DNA of 64,000 bases from Ptychodera flava (taxonomy: Eukaryota > Hemichordata > Enteropneusta > Ptychoderidae), in assembly GCF_041260155.1 (NCBI RefSeq), contig NW_027248278.1:18798244-18862243 (forward strand), read 5' to 3'. Each line of letters begins with the position of its first letter. Positions within the stretch are counted from its first letter, which is position 1. The notes beneath the pieces were generated by a model, which saw only the letters and a program-made list of their open reading frames with translations, had not been told where the DNA came from and searched no databases. Below are positions 48,640-60,850 of this stretch, piece by piece. The translations under genes and the position numbers were made by a program.

Positions 48640-48880
48640 GTTGTGTTTAATACGAGAATTAGAAATGATCAGATATTCCAATTCACCAGTCAATCAGCGA
48701 AACTCAGCCGATAGAGTATATGAGATTCATTGAACATGGCATGGAGGTAGAAAGAGATCTCTTGCGACCTCCATGCCGTCTTCATGAATCTCATATACTC
48801 TGTCGGTTGAGCGTCGCTGATTTACTGGTGTTTTGAGTGTCTGATCATTTCTATTCTCGTAAACACAACCGTTGTATTAG
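48640..48880. repeat. Inverted repeat near centre of foldback
   Basis: About 110-bp arms centred on AAAGAGATCTCTTGCG (about 48751-48766). The left contains GAAATGATCAGATATTCCAA and GAGTATATGAGATTCATTGA; the right carries their diverged complements. Confidence 0.7.
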
Positions 48881-49062
48881 GGACTGGTCAGTGTCTTCGG
48901 CCTAGGGGGCGGTGGATTATTTTTGCCGATGTCAAAAAGTGGCTGAAACCCCCATTCCAACTTTCAAAAACAGGGTGACCCACATTCCAACTTTCAAAAA
49001 CAGGGTGACCCCCTGTGTGAAACAAAGGTTAACAAAAGGTGGAATATAAATTGAATAATTCA

Positions 49063-49063
49063 G

Positions 49064-49140
<77 letters not shown>
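49063..49140. repeat. (TA)n microsatellite
   Basis: About 38 TA units with one AATA interruption, directly before the dispersed-repeat copy at 49141. Confidence 0.95.
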
Positions 49141-49142
<2 letters not shown>

Positions 49143-49230
49143 CCTATATATAATTTTGGGGGTATATTTTCAACGATCAGTCATTGTGTCTTTTAATGAA
49201 ATTGGTGTCATGTCAGTTGTAAGATAGGAA
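49141..49230 (+). repeat. Dispersed repeat headed by (TA)n, copy 3
   Basis: TTTTGGGGGTATATTTTCAA and the following CAGTCATTGTGTCTTTTAAT match the starts of the copies at 35896 and 36720. Confidence 0.5.
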
Positions 49231-50039
49231 CTTAAAAGTGTCAATTCTAAAGTTTGAGTACAGTATTTTGAATGAGCTGTATGTATTCCAACTCTCTTTA
49301 TGCATAAGCAGATGTCCAGAAACTATTGTAAGGAAAATGTGATTGAAATATTAGTGCATGTTGCTTCTTATAGAGAAAGCAGAAAGTATTTAGAACTTGC
49401 CATGCTTTTCATATGAAGGGCATGCTGAAAAATATGTTTGATATTTTAAAGAAATGCGCCCAAGGGCGCGCCGAAAAATTTAAACATACAGATATCTCAA
49501 ATATATATGTCAAATATATAAAGTTTTGCACTAGGACAGGGCTCTAAAAATATGTCTTATTATTATTAAAGTATGCGCCCGAAGGGCGCCCGAAAATGCA
49601 ACTCAATGCTGAAATTTGTGGCTGGCACAATGCATTTTATGCAAGTATGAGCCCTTGTTAAACTTGAAAAACACACTGACCCCCCCCCCCCCCCCTTATT
49701 GGGCATTTCAAAAACATGGTGCTCCCATCACCAAAGTCAAAGACAGGGTGACCCCCATGAATCCACCGCCCCCTGGCTACGCAACTGACTAGTCCCTTAG
49801 CTACATGCTCGCGTGTACCTCCATGCTCCTTGTGTCAAATGCCCCGAGTAAAGTCCAAGACCAAGAATTGCTGTCTTTTTCACTCAAATTTACCTTCATC
49901 CATCATTGTGCACGGGTTTATTGCACCAAGATTTCAGTATTAAATTGTTGTCTTTATTCTCGTAACTGTGTAGACCGCGAAAGTTCGTTGCACAGCTGAC
50001 GGACTGCAGCGGTCTCAGTGAACGATTGGTGTATGGTTG

Positions 50040-50165
50040 ACGCCGTTGTATGGTTGACGAGTAGCCCTGCGTACAGGTCTGTGTGTTCCCGGCCGTATAA
50101 CGCCGGGAACACACCCGGGGGAACACACAGACATGTACACAGGGCTAGGCTGCGAGCAGCCCAGA
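50040..50165. repeat. Nested hairpin, right arm
   Basis: CTGTGTGTTCCCGGCCGTAT and GGGGGAACACACAGACATGT pair across about 75 bp. It shares GGCCGTATAACGCCGG with the hairpin at 48128-48258 but sits at a different place in the arm. Confidence 0.6.
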
Positions 50166-50399
50166 TCAGTGGTGATCTCACCTGATAGCAATACCACGAT
50201 CATTGTTGTGGCTATACCTTACTAGATCAAAATAAACCGGAAAGTTCAAATGCACTTTAATAGCACAAGCGCCAGCACTATCCCGGAGCACTATGCGTGT
50301 ATTGGCTTTCGTCTTGCCAGGGTCTAGCCGCGTACGATACCGGACAGAGTTCAATCACGCTTTCTGAGCACAAGCATCACCAGGTATTACACTCAATCC

Positions 50400-50830
50400 A
50401 AGACGAGTCTGTATGTAAAATTTTCCCGCCGAGTCTGTGTATAAAACTTCCCAGCTAGCTGTATGTAAAATTTTCCCACCGAGTCTGTGTATAAAACTTC
50501 CTAGCTGGCTGTATGTAAAATTTTCCAACCGAGTCTGTGTATAAAACTTCCCAGCTAGCTGTATGTAAAATTTTCCCACCGAGTCTGTGTATAAAACTTC
50601 CCAGCTAGCTGTATGTAAAATTTTCCAACCGAGTCTGTGTATAAGACTTCCCAGCGTGGTGTGTCTTCAGAACGAGTTTGTATATGTAAAATTTTTCCAC
50701 CTAGTCTGTGTATAAAAATTCCCAGTGTGCTGTGTCTTCAGAACGAGTTTGTATGTAAAATTTTCCCACCGAATCTGTGTATAAAACTTCTCAGCTATAG
50801 CTGTGCCCTCAGAACGAGGCTGTATGTAAA
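50400..50830 (-). repeat. ~50-bp tandem repeat, right arm
   Basis: About eight units of the complement of 47838-48050: CTGTATGTAAAATTTTCCCA then CTGTGTATAAAACTTCCCAG. Variation between units rules out a recent identical copy. Confidence 0.85.
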
Positions 50831-51060
50831 ACCTTGCTGTGTGTAGTTGTATTATCAGATCGAGGCTGATATATATAAACTTTTTGCAGCTGTGCTGAGC
50901 TGAGTAAGTTTCTTACATATAGAACCTCGTTCTGATACAGCGATACTTCATCAGACCGAGGCTGATATAAGATTTTGCAGCGCTGTCAGATACTGTAGAA
51001 GTCAGCAGCAGCCTCGAAAACGAGGCTTAATGTAAAATCTTCGAGCTGTATCAAAGTCCG

Positions 51061-51288
51061 ATGTACGTATACGTACGTACGTGCGTACGTACGTATGTAT
51101 GTATGTATGTATGTATGTATGTATGTATGTATGTATGTATGTATGTATGTATGTATGTATGTATGTATGTATGTATGTATGTATGTATGTATGTATGTAT
51201 GTATGTATGTATGTATGTATGTATGTATGTATGTATGTATGTGTATATGTGTGTATATGTGTGTATATGTGTATGTATGTATGTATTC

Positions 51289-51338
<50 letters not shown>
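51061..51338. repeat. (GTAT)n and (TA)n tract, right arm
   Basis: Over 40 GTAT units followed by (TA)n. Long frames reading MYVCMYVC or IHTYIHTY on either strand are artefacts. Confidence 0.95.
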
Positions 51339-51342
<4 letters not shown>

Positions 51343-51432
51343 ATTCCTCTCTATATATACATTTTCCACCTCTTCTATCTCTAAAAAGAGCTTGATTGTG
51401 TAAATTAATTTTTTTTACATTTGGCGCCTCGT

Positions 51433-51905
51433 ATAACATACTACCTCACCCAAACCTTTTAAGAATGCAGTGGATATATAAATTGAAAAGCTGAGTGTCT
51501 CTGATAGCAGAAATGTATGACGCACATAACTTTCACTTCCTGAGCATCATACACTGTAAATTGCACATACCGATCAGTGGAGATCGATTCCGTGCTCTCA
51601 TGACATTTTTTACGAAGAGGCAACGCGATAAATTCATACTTGGAAACGTTAAAGGCACGTCTGAAGAGATTTCGAGTCGCTAAAGCTTTTGAAGCTATTC
51701 CAAAGAATAGAATCGGAAAATAGGAAAGTGAGACGACGAAAAGTAGTCGGTGCATGTGTGTCGTCAGAAGAATTGAAATCGCCTTGAAGCGTTTTATTAT
51801 CAAAACCATGGTACTCACGTTTGCTATAATTTGTATAAAATTAATACTTAGTATACACTTTCTTACAGTTCACCACAGACACATAATTGTATCAGTGCTA
51901 CAAAC
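51433..51905. other. Upstream region of the EGF-domain gene
   Basis: Holds the presumed promoter and 5' UTR of the gene starting at 51906. No TATA box with obvious spacing was identified. The 119-codon minus-strand frame (51818-51459) has no recognisable domain and is probably spurious. Confidence 0.4.
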
Positions 51906-54900
51906 ATGTTTAAGGTATGGACGATTGCTCTGGTTTTCACTGTTGCATCAATGATGGACTTTTCATGCGCAGATAAAGCAGATATCCCTGGACAGGTTAG
52001 ATCAGACGACCCGCATGCATGTTTATGGTTCATAGCACGTGATGGATCCAGGTAAAATATATAAGACTATGGCTTTTCGATACAGAGATTCTACCAGGTG
52101 TTCTTCATTATATTATTATTATTATCATTTTTTTATTATTATTATTATCGGCTGTTTGGCAGAGTCTTTCAGAGGTCAAGAGTACAATGTCATATAATTA
52201 TCGCTCCGATTGAAAAGCATATTGACTTTTCATATACTCTGTAAAAAGTTGATGATGATTCCGATAAACTTCGCTTGATGTAAATGATGTCTTGTTCATT
52301 AAGCTATTTTGTTCATAAATTAAAGTAACGTGTATATATCATTGTGAGATTATCCTCAGGTTTACAAAACGGACAGGTGTTAAATGTATTGGCACACATT
52401 ATAGTATGAACCTAAAAATGAAGGCAAATCACATCGATTAATGATAATACTGAGACTGACGTAGAAATCAAAAAGGGGCGTTTTCTTTTAGTATTTTTAG
52501 ATGTTGCAATGGGTATTTTAAAATCAACGACACGAACCTGATCGAGAAATGTGTGGGTAAGTTGTATGTGTCCGATTCTGAAGTTGATTGTGAAATTGTA
52601 TTAACTAATACATATTATTATATTTCAATGAGATCAACAATAGTCTGAAACTCATCTCTGTTTGTGAATCCGATCTATGGTAATCATCAATACTGCTTTA
52701 TAATACTTTGTTTAAATCAATGTACATAGGATTGCTAGTCGTCTGGCTTTTCTAAAGCTTGCACAATAGTTACTGGCGGGCTAAGCGACTTGCGCAACTC
52801 TCGTGTCACAAACGATCTGGCCGTTTGTTGGCATAAGTGTTACCACGTGAGCAAAAAGTTGATATGACTTCGAACAATCCAAACATTGCAGTTGATAGGT
52901 CGCAAACTTCATTAGGTCGAATTTCTTGTCTTGGATGATCTGAGAATAGCAAGGACATTCAATAAAGATCGGGAAATTAGATCGTATATACAGTGAAGTG
53001 ATGAGTAGGCCTCTATCAGGGACTGTGCCTGTACACGGTTATATCCATTCGATGATACTTTAACCCAATTTTCCAAAGAAAGTCACATACTTGCCAGAAC
53101 ATTCTTATTTGGTAACACAGAATAACGACACACTATTCAATGGTGGTGAAAAACTCCCGGAAAACTCTACCTTCTCATTCATGGATATTTATATGGCGTG
53201 CCGTCATTATGAATCATTTATACAACCTTACCCTGCAAAGTTAAAAAGTGTCTGTGTTTCGCGCGCTTTCACCCCATCACCTGCGCACCAGTATGCAACT
53301 TCATATTATTTTCATTTCGCGATCATCTGCTGAAGTTCAATCCTTTTATTTGATATTCCCACACATGCGATATACTTTGGGCAAATCGAACATCTCTGCT
53401 CTATGTCTCCGCTTCCTGTGATTGTCTGACCTTCTGTTTATTAATCACATTTTTACAGAGTGTCCCAGTGGATCTTATGGTTTTTATTGTCAGGACCGCT
53501 GCGTCTGTGAAAACAGTGGAACGTGTAACAGAGTCGACGGTTCCTGCCGTTGTCCTTCAAGATATTTTGGAAATGCCTGCCAATATCACTGTGATTGTCG
53601 AAATGGGGCTACTTGTATGTATGATGGCAGATGCTCTTGTTCCGATGGCTTTTACGGGGAATTTTGTGAAAGAAATTGTTTATGTCCTGAAAATAATAGG
53701 TGTAATAGTGTAACAGGCGAATGTATCTGCAAAGACGGTTTCTATGGAAGGTCATGTTTGCCTTGTAAATGTTCGGACACTGAGCAATGTGACCCGCTTA
53801 CTGGCAGGTGTTTATGTAGACCTGGATACTATGGTGATAAATGTGACAAAGAGTGTTCTTGTTTCAATGGGGCGTACTGTGGCAATGATCATTTCGATAG
53901 TTGTGACTGTTCATCAGGTTGGACTGGTTCTAGATGTACGGATTGTGATTCTGAGATTGTAAGCGCAAATGGTCTTTCATTTTGTTACGACAAGTGTTTG
54001 CACTGTTACAACGGAAATACATGTTCGTTTCAAAATGGCGATTGCGAGTGTTCACCTGGTTGGCAAGGTAACAGATGCGATCAGAAATGTGACCCAGGTT
54101 TCTATGGTAATAACTGTTCTGAAATTTGTCAGTGTAAACGTGGTAGGTGTGATCACGTGACAGGTATTTGTCAGTATGAGAGTGAATGGCATGGTAAACA
54201 TGATAAAGACCACTGTCCTCACCGTTGCTTGGTGTGTTTGGGTGATATGTGCACATCTTGTAAACCTGGATGGACTGGTGAACGTTGTACTACTATATGT
54301 AAACCTGGTTTCTATGGACACGGTTGCCAGGAAACATGTGCCGAATGTAACTGTGCATTAAATTGCCATCATATCAACGGAAGTTGTCCTGATGTCGTCA
54401 GGTAAGATTGGCTAACACTTCTTCTCATTAATCAATTTAAAATTCGTCTGATTTTGTGCGTTAAGTCATGCCTATGCAAATAATTCTTCCGTATAAATAT
54501 TTAAGGAATTTTGCCTATGTCAAATATTTCTACAAAGAGGTTAGACCAATATTTTCTATCTTATGTGGGTACTCGAAATTTAATTTCAGGTGCGAGGAAC
54601 ACAAAAGCAAGTTCCAAAACTGTAGAACATGCATTGAAAATCCGTTCAAAGTCGAATGTCACAATGGATGGACCGGGCATTTCTGCACTGTCCGAACTAG
54701 CGTGATTACTGAGATTGTAAATGCAAATAATAAAGGTAGGATTCTGTGTGTCTTGACATTTAATTTAATCCGTGACCAGGCAATATTACTATTCCATATT
54801 CAAACGTGGAATAGAAAGAGTGGCACACTAAGAAATAATATACAGATTCGCAAAATCTTCATACGCTACAAATGGCATAGCACATTCATTTTCGCGAGTG

Positions 54901-55029
54901 CCAGAATGTTATCAACATCTCGTTTTTGTTTGAATACTCAGCGGAAAGGTTGATACTTATAATGAAATTATTATTATAATTTAGGAAATCACACACACAC
55001 ACACACACCACACACACACATACACATAA

Positions 55030-55104
<75 letters not shown>

Positions 55105-55828
55105 ATGTATTAGATAGGAGTGGATTCAGGGCATGGCAATCGTGACTTATGCAACTTAACTGTACAAAAAGCGGATGATAATTATTTACATTTCGGTGTA
55201 CTCTACCCATTTATATATTGAACGTACGCAGCAAAGAGTGTAAATACTAGTTAACAGTTTGAAATTTGCATCATACAATGTATACATGTATAATTGGTAT
55301 TCACAGTGGGCGAATCAGAATGTACTTAAACAAAAAGAATTTTAATGTGTTTCTGTAGAAGTTCTCGTGTACTTCAGGCGCCTTTGAGTATAATATGATC
55401 ATTTTGTAATATGGGTTACTATTCGATCAAAAAGTGTGCATTGCAAATTGTGAACTCCCTATTGGATCGATCTCAAAGGACAATCGAGTAAAGATTGCTG
55501 TAACTTTCCAATTCACAGACTTCAATGTAAGTTATGAGTACAAGACCTCAAATTCAAGCACGACACGGGAGGTTGAGTCACCAATATCTATGGATCAAGG
55601 CTTCACTTCCCCGAACGTTATTCTTGTATCGGCTGTCGTCGTATTGGTAATGATCAATGTTGCTGTTATTACCACAGCGTGTTATCACTACGTTAAACGA
55701 CAAGAAAGATCAAGAAAAGGGTATGTATGCTTTGTCTACAAATCTTATAGCAATTATATCTACACTGAACTTAAGCCTTAATGGCAGTAATTTCTTGTGT
55801 GTTATTTAATATATATTGTAGGTTTTAC

Positions 55829-55904
<76 letters not shown>

Positions 55905-56328
55905 CTGATATGATGCGTGTTATCACATTAAAAAAAACAGTTGACATGTACTGGCTAGTCTCGTACATATAGTAGCTTCGCGAACAGAAACTCAAAAAAG
56001 CAAATGGGAAAATTACCTGACACGTATCTTAATCTCGTTTAGAAGGTTCTTTATTCGTAATTTGAATTTGAAGGAAGGGTTTAATTTGAAAATAAACTGT
56101 CTCCAAAAGGATTCCACTTGTAAAAATCAGCAATATACAGTGTGTTTCACCGGGAATATTTCAAACCAAGTACGGATGAATCCAGGCATTCTGTCAGATA
56201 CATGTATTTCATTGAAAGGGGCCAGGTGTCTTTCTAGATGCCATGGTTATGTCGTTGATGATGTTCATGCTATCCCCTTTACAGGAATGACGATTGTGGT
56301 AGATACGGTAGAAATGTCGAGTTCAATG
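51906..56328 (+). CDS. Multi-EGF membrane receptor (MEGF/SCARF/Draper-like), partial
   Basis: Six exons join in frame: 51906-52051, 52501-52556, 53459-54401, 54590-54735, 55435-55720 and probably 56285-56328; all introns are GT/AG. The start is the ATG before a signal peptide (MFKVWTIALVFTVASMMDFS). Then follow a short Cys region (HACLWFIARDGSRCCNGYF), and from residue ~69 a large exon of tandem EGF/laminin-type repeats with the YG..C, C.C...G.C pattern (CPSGSYGFYC, CDCSSGWTGSRC, CKPGFYGHGC). A further Cys segment (CHNGWTGHFC), a Thr/Ser stalk and one membrane helix (VILVSAVVVLVMINVAVITT, about residues 492-515) lead to a basic YHYVKRQERSRKG. The family includes engulfment and scavenger receptors. 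The acceptor of exon 5 is weak and exon 6 rests on phase alone. The cytoplasmic end was not found; a kinase tail as in Tie receptors cannot be excluded. Confidence 0.85.
54989..55102. repeat. (CA)n and (TA)n in intron 4
   Basis: About 34 bp of CA repeats then about 73 bp of TA repeats, within the intron between exons 4 and 5 of the EGF-domain gene. Confidence 0.95.
55833..55901. repeat. (GA)n microsatellite in intron 5
   Basis: About 34 GA units, 112 bp beyond the donor of exon 5. The frame reading RERERE is an artefact. Confidence 0.95.
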
Positions 56329-57249
56329 GTAAAGTGTAATTTTTTCTACATAATGATAACCACTGTCTTTATTGATTCTTACGATCATATACACCGAAAC
56401 ATGTTTGAGACATTGTTTCACGCCTCGACCGTTTTGGCACGTTGAACCTAAAGGACATAATCAGTAAATTCGAATGTGTTTTTCAAACGCACGGTATATT
56501 TTTTATTTAGCAGAAATTTTCTAGAAGCTATTTCATGGCAATTACTATGAATGCTCCCTTCACATTATATAGACGACCAATAATGACACAAACAGTTTAT
56601 CGTCAAGTCACCTTCAAATTGCTATATCACAGTATAAATTTTATCTCTTAAAGATCATCAACGAGCTGGAAATACTTCTGACTATGAAAATATTCCCAGA
56701 GGAATTACAATCAACAATGAAAAGTATCAATATCTTTGTGACTTCACACATTCGCAGTACCAGAAGCTAGGTACATCGCCGGGAGGATCTCGGACACATA
56801 AATCAATGTTATAAATTTGCTTTTATACGTCACACAATCCGCCAGATCGAAAGACATTCACAACGGAAGGAGTATGCGTTCCCCGTTGTGTGATGACACC
56901 ATAAAATAAACGTAACAGCTAACATTCTATAAGTCGAACACACAAAATATGTGTCATCAAAGACACAAGGCACAAACTTTCTCTTCACTCATAGTAAATT
57001 GCTTTTTTTAATATGTCATGTATTTGTAACGAAATGGTTAAGTGAGAATACGCTGCTACGTTGATGTAAGGCGAGGATAATCTTCACATGAAATGAAGTT
57101 TGAAATAATAGGGCTTTACTATTTTACATAAATTGAAATAATGAATAATGTAATGTCTTGTTAGATAGTTGTCTCTGTTCCTTTGTTTTAACGGTATCCA
57201 ATATTTGATATAGAAATGCTCAATGGAAAAACAACATCCATAAAAAGAT
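56329..57249. other. No further exon recognised
   Basis: AT-rich sequence after the last candidate exon of the EGF-domain gene. Further cytoplasmic exons would be expected on this side, but none could be told from chance. Confidence 0.4.
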
Positions 57250-57650
57250 TTGTTTAATCTTGTTCAGCTGAAATGGTTGTACTACAGAATACTACAAACG
57301 TACTACAAACGTTTTCACTTGAATGCGCAGTCTCTGTCTGTTTCTGTAAATAATATAAATTTAGACTGTGCTAAGAGCGATAAACTACTTGGTGTCATGA
57401 TAAACCATACACTGGATTGGTCTGACCATATCCGATCGATTGAATCTACAGTTAAGCCCAAATTATACCTTTTATCAAGAGTCAAGCGATTCTTGACTCT
57501 AAATTCAAAGAAGATATTTTATTGTAGTTTTATTTTATTTTGTTACTGCTCTATTGTTTGGGGTTCAACATCAAATACTAACTTACAGATTCTCGAGCGT
57601 CTACAAAGACGTGCAATTCATATTATTCTTGATACTGATTATTAGACTTT
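57250..57650 (+). mobile_element. LINE fragment, end of reverse transcriptase
   Basis: Open frame of 131 codons typical of the C-terminal third of CR1/L2/Rex-type reverse transcriptases: DKLLGVMINHTLDWSDHI, KPKLYLLSRVKRFL, CYCSIVWGST, LQILERLQRRAIHIILDTDY. It is truncated at both ends. The following frame (57670-57864) is lysine-rich and unrelated. Orientation is the same as the EGF-domain gene. Confidence 0.85.
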
Positions 57651-57864
57651 ATTTAAACTCGATAGACTGTTGAGCCGAAGGCTCTTCTCACACAGTGTCG
57701 AGATGCAAGAAATATACAATATGTACATTAAGGAATATAAAAAACGGAACAGAGAAAAACAAAATATTAAGACAGCAAGAAATAGACGACAAAATATAAA
57801 AAACGCCAAAAATGGCTTAAAAATTACATTTTGCCCAAAAGATGAGACTTACATTTCGTTTTAA

Positions 57865-60312
57865 CGATGCGACTCAGGTTCATAGGTCAATTTTAGCAAT
57901 TTCTTTTTTATTTCAAATTTCGAACCACTGACACGTGGTCTTTCTTTTGCGGAAAGGTGTTGGGTCACATCGTACCGGGAAATTCCTGAAATATTACTAA
58001 AATGACAAACTATCAGCTACACCGCGTGCCATTATTTCCCTTTTGTCTTAACGGTCGCGGATTACCGACCACGATATCTTTGATAAACACGCAGAGATTA
58101 TGTATAGGCTTTGCGGTGTAGTGCGCATGCGCTAGCTTCAACGTTAGGCCCAGCGTTTTGAACTCCGCATGTATCGGTACGGCAAACACGTCGAGCAGAC
58201 CAAAGCCGGCGCTCGCGCTCCGTACCGTCGAAAAAGCAAGCGAGGTCCACAAAAGCGGACCTGAAAAAGACGGCAACGTGCGCAAAGGTCGATTTAAATG
58301 TAAAACAGTCCGACTTTGGCTCATACTCCCTGCAATAACGATCAAGAATGCAGTGAAGAGTCAGATTTGGCCGAGGACGCAGACGATAACGGAGACGTGC
58401 TCAGTTCAACAACTATGAAAGTATTTGACACGCTGCTTTTCGAACATATTAGGCTATGCTGATTACATACCCGAGTCCAAAATTAGCCTGAGCGAGATGA
58501 AACTTCTGTTAGTAGCGATAATTTTATCACTCTTGCTGTACATGCTTGGTGTTAGTATCGTGTTCTTTTATATTTTTAAACTCGAGTTTTCCATCGTGCA
58601 GTCTTTTCGTGTCTGCTGAGAAACCTTGAACAACACCGTACCCGACATCACGCGACATTTATGTCAAGGAGTTTCCCAAGCCAGTGCAGGAGTTCATACA
58701 CACATAATGTAGATTCACAAGAGCAAGTTCACCGATCTGCTAATTTTCGAAACGAAATGCAAATATTTTTTTATTTCATGCCTTTTCTTTCTTTAAATAT
58801 AACCCAAAATTTAAATTACGTCAAACGTGAATTGCGAGGGTTCACAAATGATTCTTGTGTGCGTGTTGTCTAAACTTATCAACTACCCGCAGACTCCACA
58901 GCTGCTAGCTGGACCTCAACACTGAACGTAAAACAAACCCGGCTCAACTTCTAGAAGTGCTGAAACTAGCAATTTTTGATATATGAGGGCAGTCATCGAA
59001 AGTTTGACTAAAAGTAAAAATCTCCGAAATAATTATGTGTGCGCTGGTATTGCGCAAGTCGAGTGACTCCACTGTAGACTAGTCGATACTCTGTCTCTCG
59101 GAACACGCTGTCGATGACAGCCTGCACTGTTCTACGCTACGGCGTGATTATTATTAGTTTGATAAAATCGGTACAAGAACACATATAAATAAAGTTTGAA
59201 AAAATAACATGAGTCAATCTCTCCCGTCGTAACGAAGGGCGACAAGTTTGCAGTGCGGTGCAAAAGCTAAGAAAATACGACAGATATTTATTGTTGTCAA
59301 GAGTTACGTGTGTTCGTCTCATCTTGAGGTAGGAAAACTAGCAAGTGACGTCCCATTCGCACAGTGTCGGCGCTAACATGAACTTGACAATCACTTTTCA
59401 CAAAGAACATGCATAAACCTGCATAAATTGCCGATCGCGAGACAGGAAGTAGACAACTTGAGTGTGAATGCCCGACGCGATCGCGCGACGACAGCACATA
59501 AGGCTCGATCGGATAGACTTTTTACGCAAGTTTCGACGTATTCGTCTTGACTGTGAACTCTGGTAACCAGATTGTAACCGTTGAGACAACAGTGTACAGT
59601 TAATATGCTAGTTAAACGTTCCGAAAATGGATTAAATCGCTAAGTACCCCTTTGTGTTTGTTGTGTAAATACCACCCACTGCTGGCACTAAGCATTTGCC
59701 AGTTCAGTGTATAATTTCTTTCTATTTTCACACGATCTGCAATCCTAAACATATTTAAAATTCCAAAACTGACTCTAAATATTTCAACTTAGTCCTGGTG
59801 TAAGAAAATTCGCAGAAAATAGTGCGCGAGTCGGACTTCTTGGTCACAATGTGTGACGCATAGGTCGTTTACACAAATCGTCGATTTTCTCAGTTCCGTT
59901 TTTGGCAGTGCGTACATTATTCAAATAAGTATAAGTCGGCGGCGCCTGGACAGATTAGCCTGATTTTTCACCTGTGGACAGTGAATGAATATATCTGAAA
60001 GACCGTGTCTCAGATTTCCGATAAAGGGCCTGGAAGTGAAGATATCCTGACAAACGTGAACAAAGGCCGATAATTTATGCAAAAAACGTCAAGTTGACAC
60101 TTTGAAGGTGCATTGTGCGAAAACAAAAGCGAATTTCAAAAATCCGGGACACGGTTTTTTGCCCAGTATACCTGGCCGTCGATTGCCGTCGATTGCCGTA
60201 AACAGATCACCAAGGCCGATTGGAGATTTGTACTTACACTTTTTTGAGTAAAAAAACTAAAAAACACGTGTTTTTGAGTAAAACAGCCGTATGCGCACTG
60301 TTTTAAAAAAAA
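57865..60312. other. No gene confirmed
   Basis: Less AT-rich than its surroundings, with more CpG. TGCGCATGCGCT at 58122-58133 matches an NRF-1-type site. The plus frame 58425-58619 has a hydrophobic segment (KLLLVAIILSLLLYMLGVSI) but no initiator or splice evidence. Overlapping frames at 58013-58418 on both strands have no domain. A promoter or first exon is possible. Confidence 0.35.
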
Positions 60313-60850
60313 CTAACAAATTTTCTGAACTCTTCGGTGACCGAGCAGATAAAAAAGTACCACATGTCGGGTGTGTGACCACGTCTTCTTTGTGAAAATG
60401 AGGATTGAAAATAAGTGACAATGAACCCGAGTCGCTACCTTAAAAGAGTGAAGAGTAGAGAAAAATTTGACATCTGCTGGTAAACTATTCCATATTTTGA
60501 CACCGCAATACGTAAAACTCCTCTTAAAAATTTGAGTTCTGTGTCTTGGAATATATAATTCATTTCTGTCTACAGATCTTGTACTACGACTGTGGACGTT
60601 CTGGAAACTTCTAAAAACATTCAAATAATTAGGAGCCAAATTATTGTTATTAAAAACAATCCTTTCTCTAAATGGTAACCAGTTTAAAACGTCGAATAAA
60701 TTACGACTAGAGTGCTAAAATCTGAGTCTAAAAGTACTCTGGCTACAGCTTTCTGTAGTCTTTCAACACGAAGTAAAAGTTTGTTGGAACAATGACCCCA
60801 TATGTTAGAACAATAGTCAAAATGGGGTAATAGTCGCGCCAGCGGCTTAC
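60313..60850 (-). mobile_element. LINE fragment, ORF2 C-terminus
   Basis: On the minus strand CSNIWGHCSNKLLLRVERLQ lies in one frame, then after one frameshift near 60700 LAPNYLNVF, LYIPRHRTQIFKRSFTYCG and KIWNSLPADVKFFSTLHSFK, the usual end of CR1/L2-type ORF2 (WN.LP followed by SFK). Truncated at the 5' side near 60850. Confidence 0.85.

Larger units (their letters stand above)
48881..49799. other. Centre of foldback, no gene
   Basis: Holds two copies of a ~38-bp repeat (ATTCCAACTTTCAAAAACAG near 48955 and 48986), a (TA)n tract with the third dispersed-repeat copy, two GCGCCC-AAGGGCGC mini-hairpins (about 49456 and 49566) and a C homopolymer (49681-49695). No coding sequence. Confidence 0.5.
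47322..51432. mobile_element. 4.1 kb foldback inverted-repeat element
   Basis: The sequence from ACGAGGCGCCAAATGT (47322) reappears as its reverse complement ending ACATTTGGCGCCTCGT (51432). Arms run inward about 1.3-1.6 kb (47322-48640 and 49800-51432) in the same order: (TA)n, (CATA)n or (GTAT)n, CCTCGTTTTCGAGGC, ~50-bp tandem repeats, GGTATCGTACGCGGCTA. Similarity continues in short blocks towards the centre (48888-48925 with 49753-49800). TA flanks both ends, but the ends are self-complementary there. Long inverted repeats made of internal tandem repeats resemble Foldback/Galileo-type elements. No transposase was seen, so it is non-autonomous or an unrelated palindrome. Confidence 0.7.

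Noticed and set aside
51061..51395. Long open frames (up to 145 codons on the minus strand, 107 on the plus) reading MYVC, YIHT or IYIY repeats
   Set aside because: They are translations of (GTAT)n and (TA)n microsatellites, open in several frames on both strands at once.
47322..51432. Assembly artefact (false palindrome)
   Set aside because: The arms differ by many substitutions and by repeat number, and each carries its own nested hairpin, so they are not one sequence placed twice; long-read confirmation would still help.
53091..53333. 80-codon frame in intron 2 of the EGF-domain gene
   Set aside because: No flanking splice sites that keep phase, no cysteine pattern, and the exons on both sides already join in frame without it.
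53930..54321. Minus-strand frames of 89-108 codons across the EGF exon
   Set aside because: They lie opposite a well-supported, splice-consistent cysteine-rich exon and have threonine/histidine-rich shadow composition.
58013..58418. Overlapping frames on both strands in GC-richer sequence
   Set aside because: Neither strand shows a domain, and openness on both strands fits base composition rather than coding.
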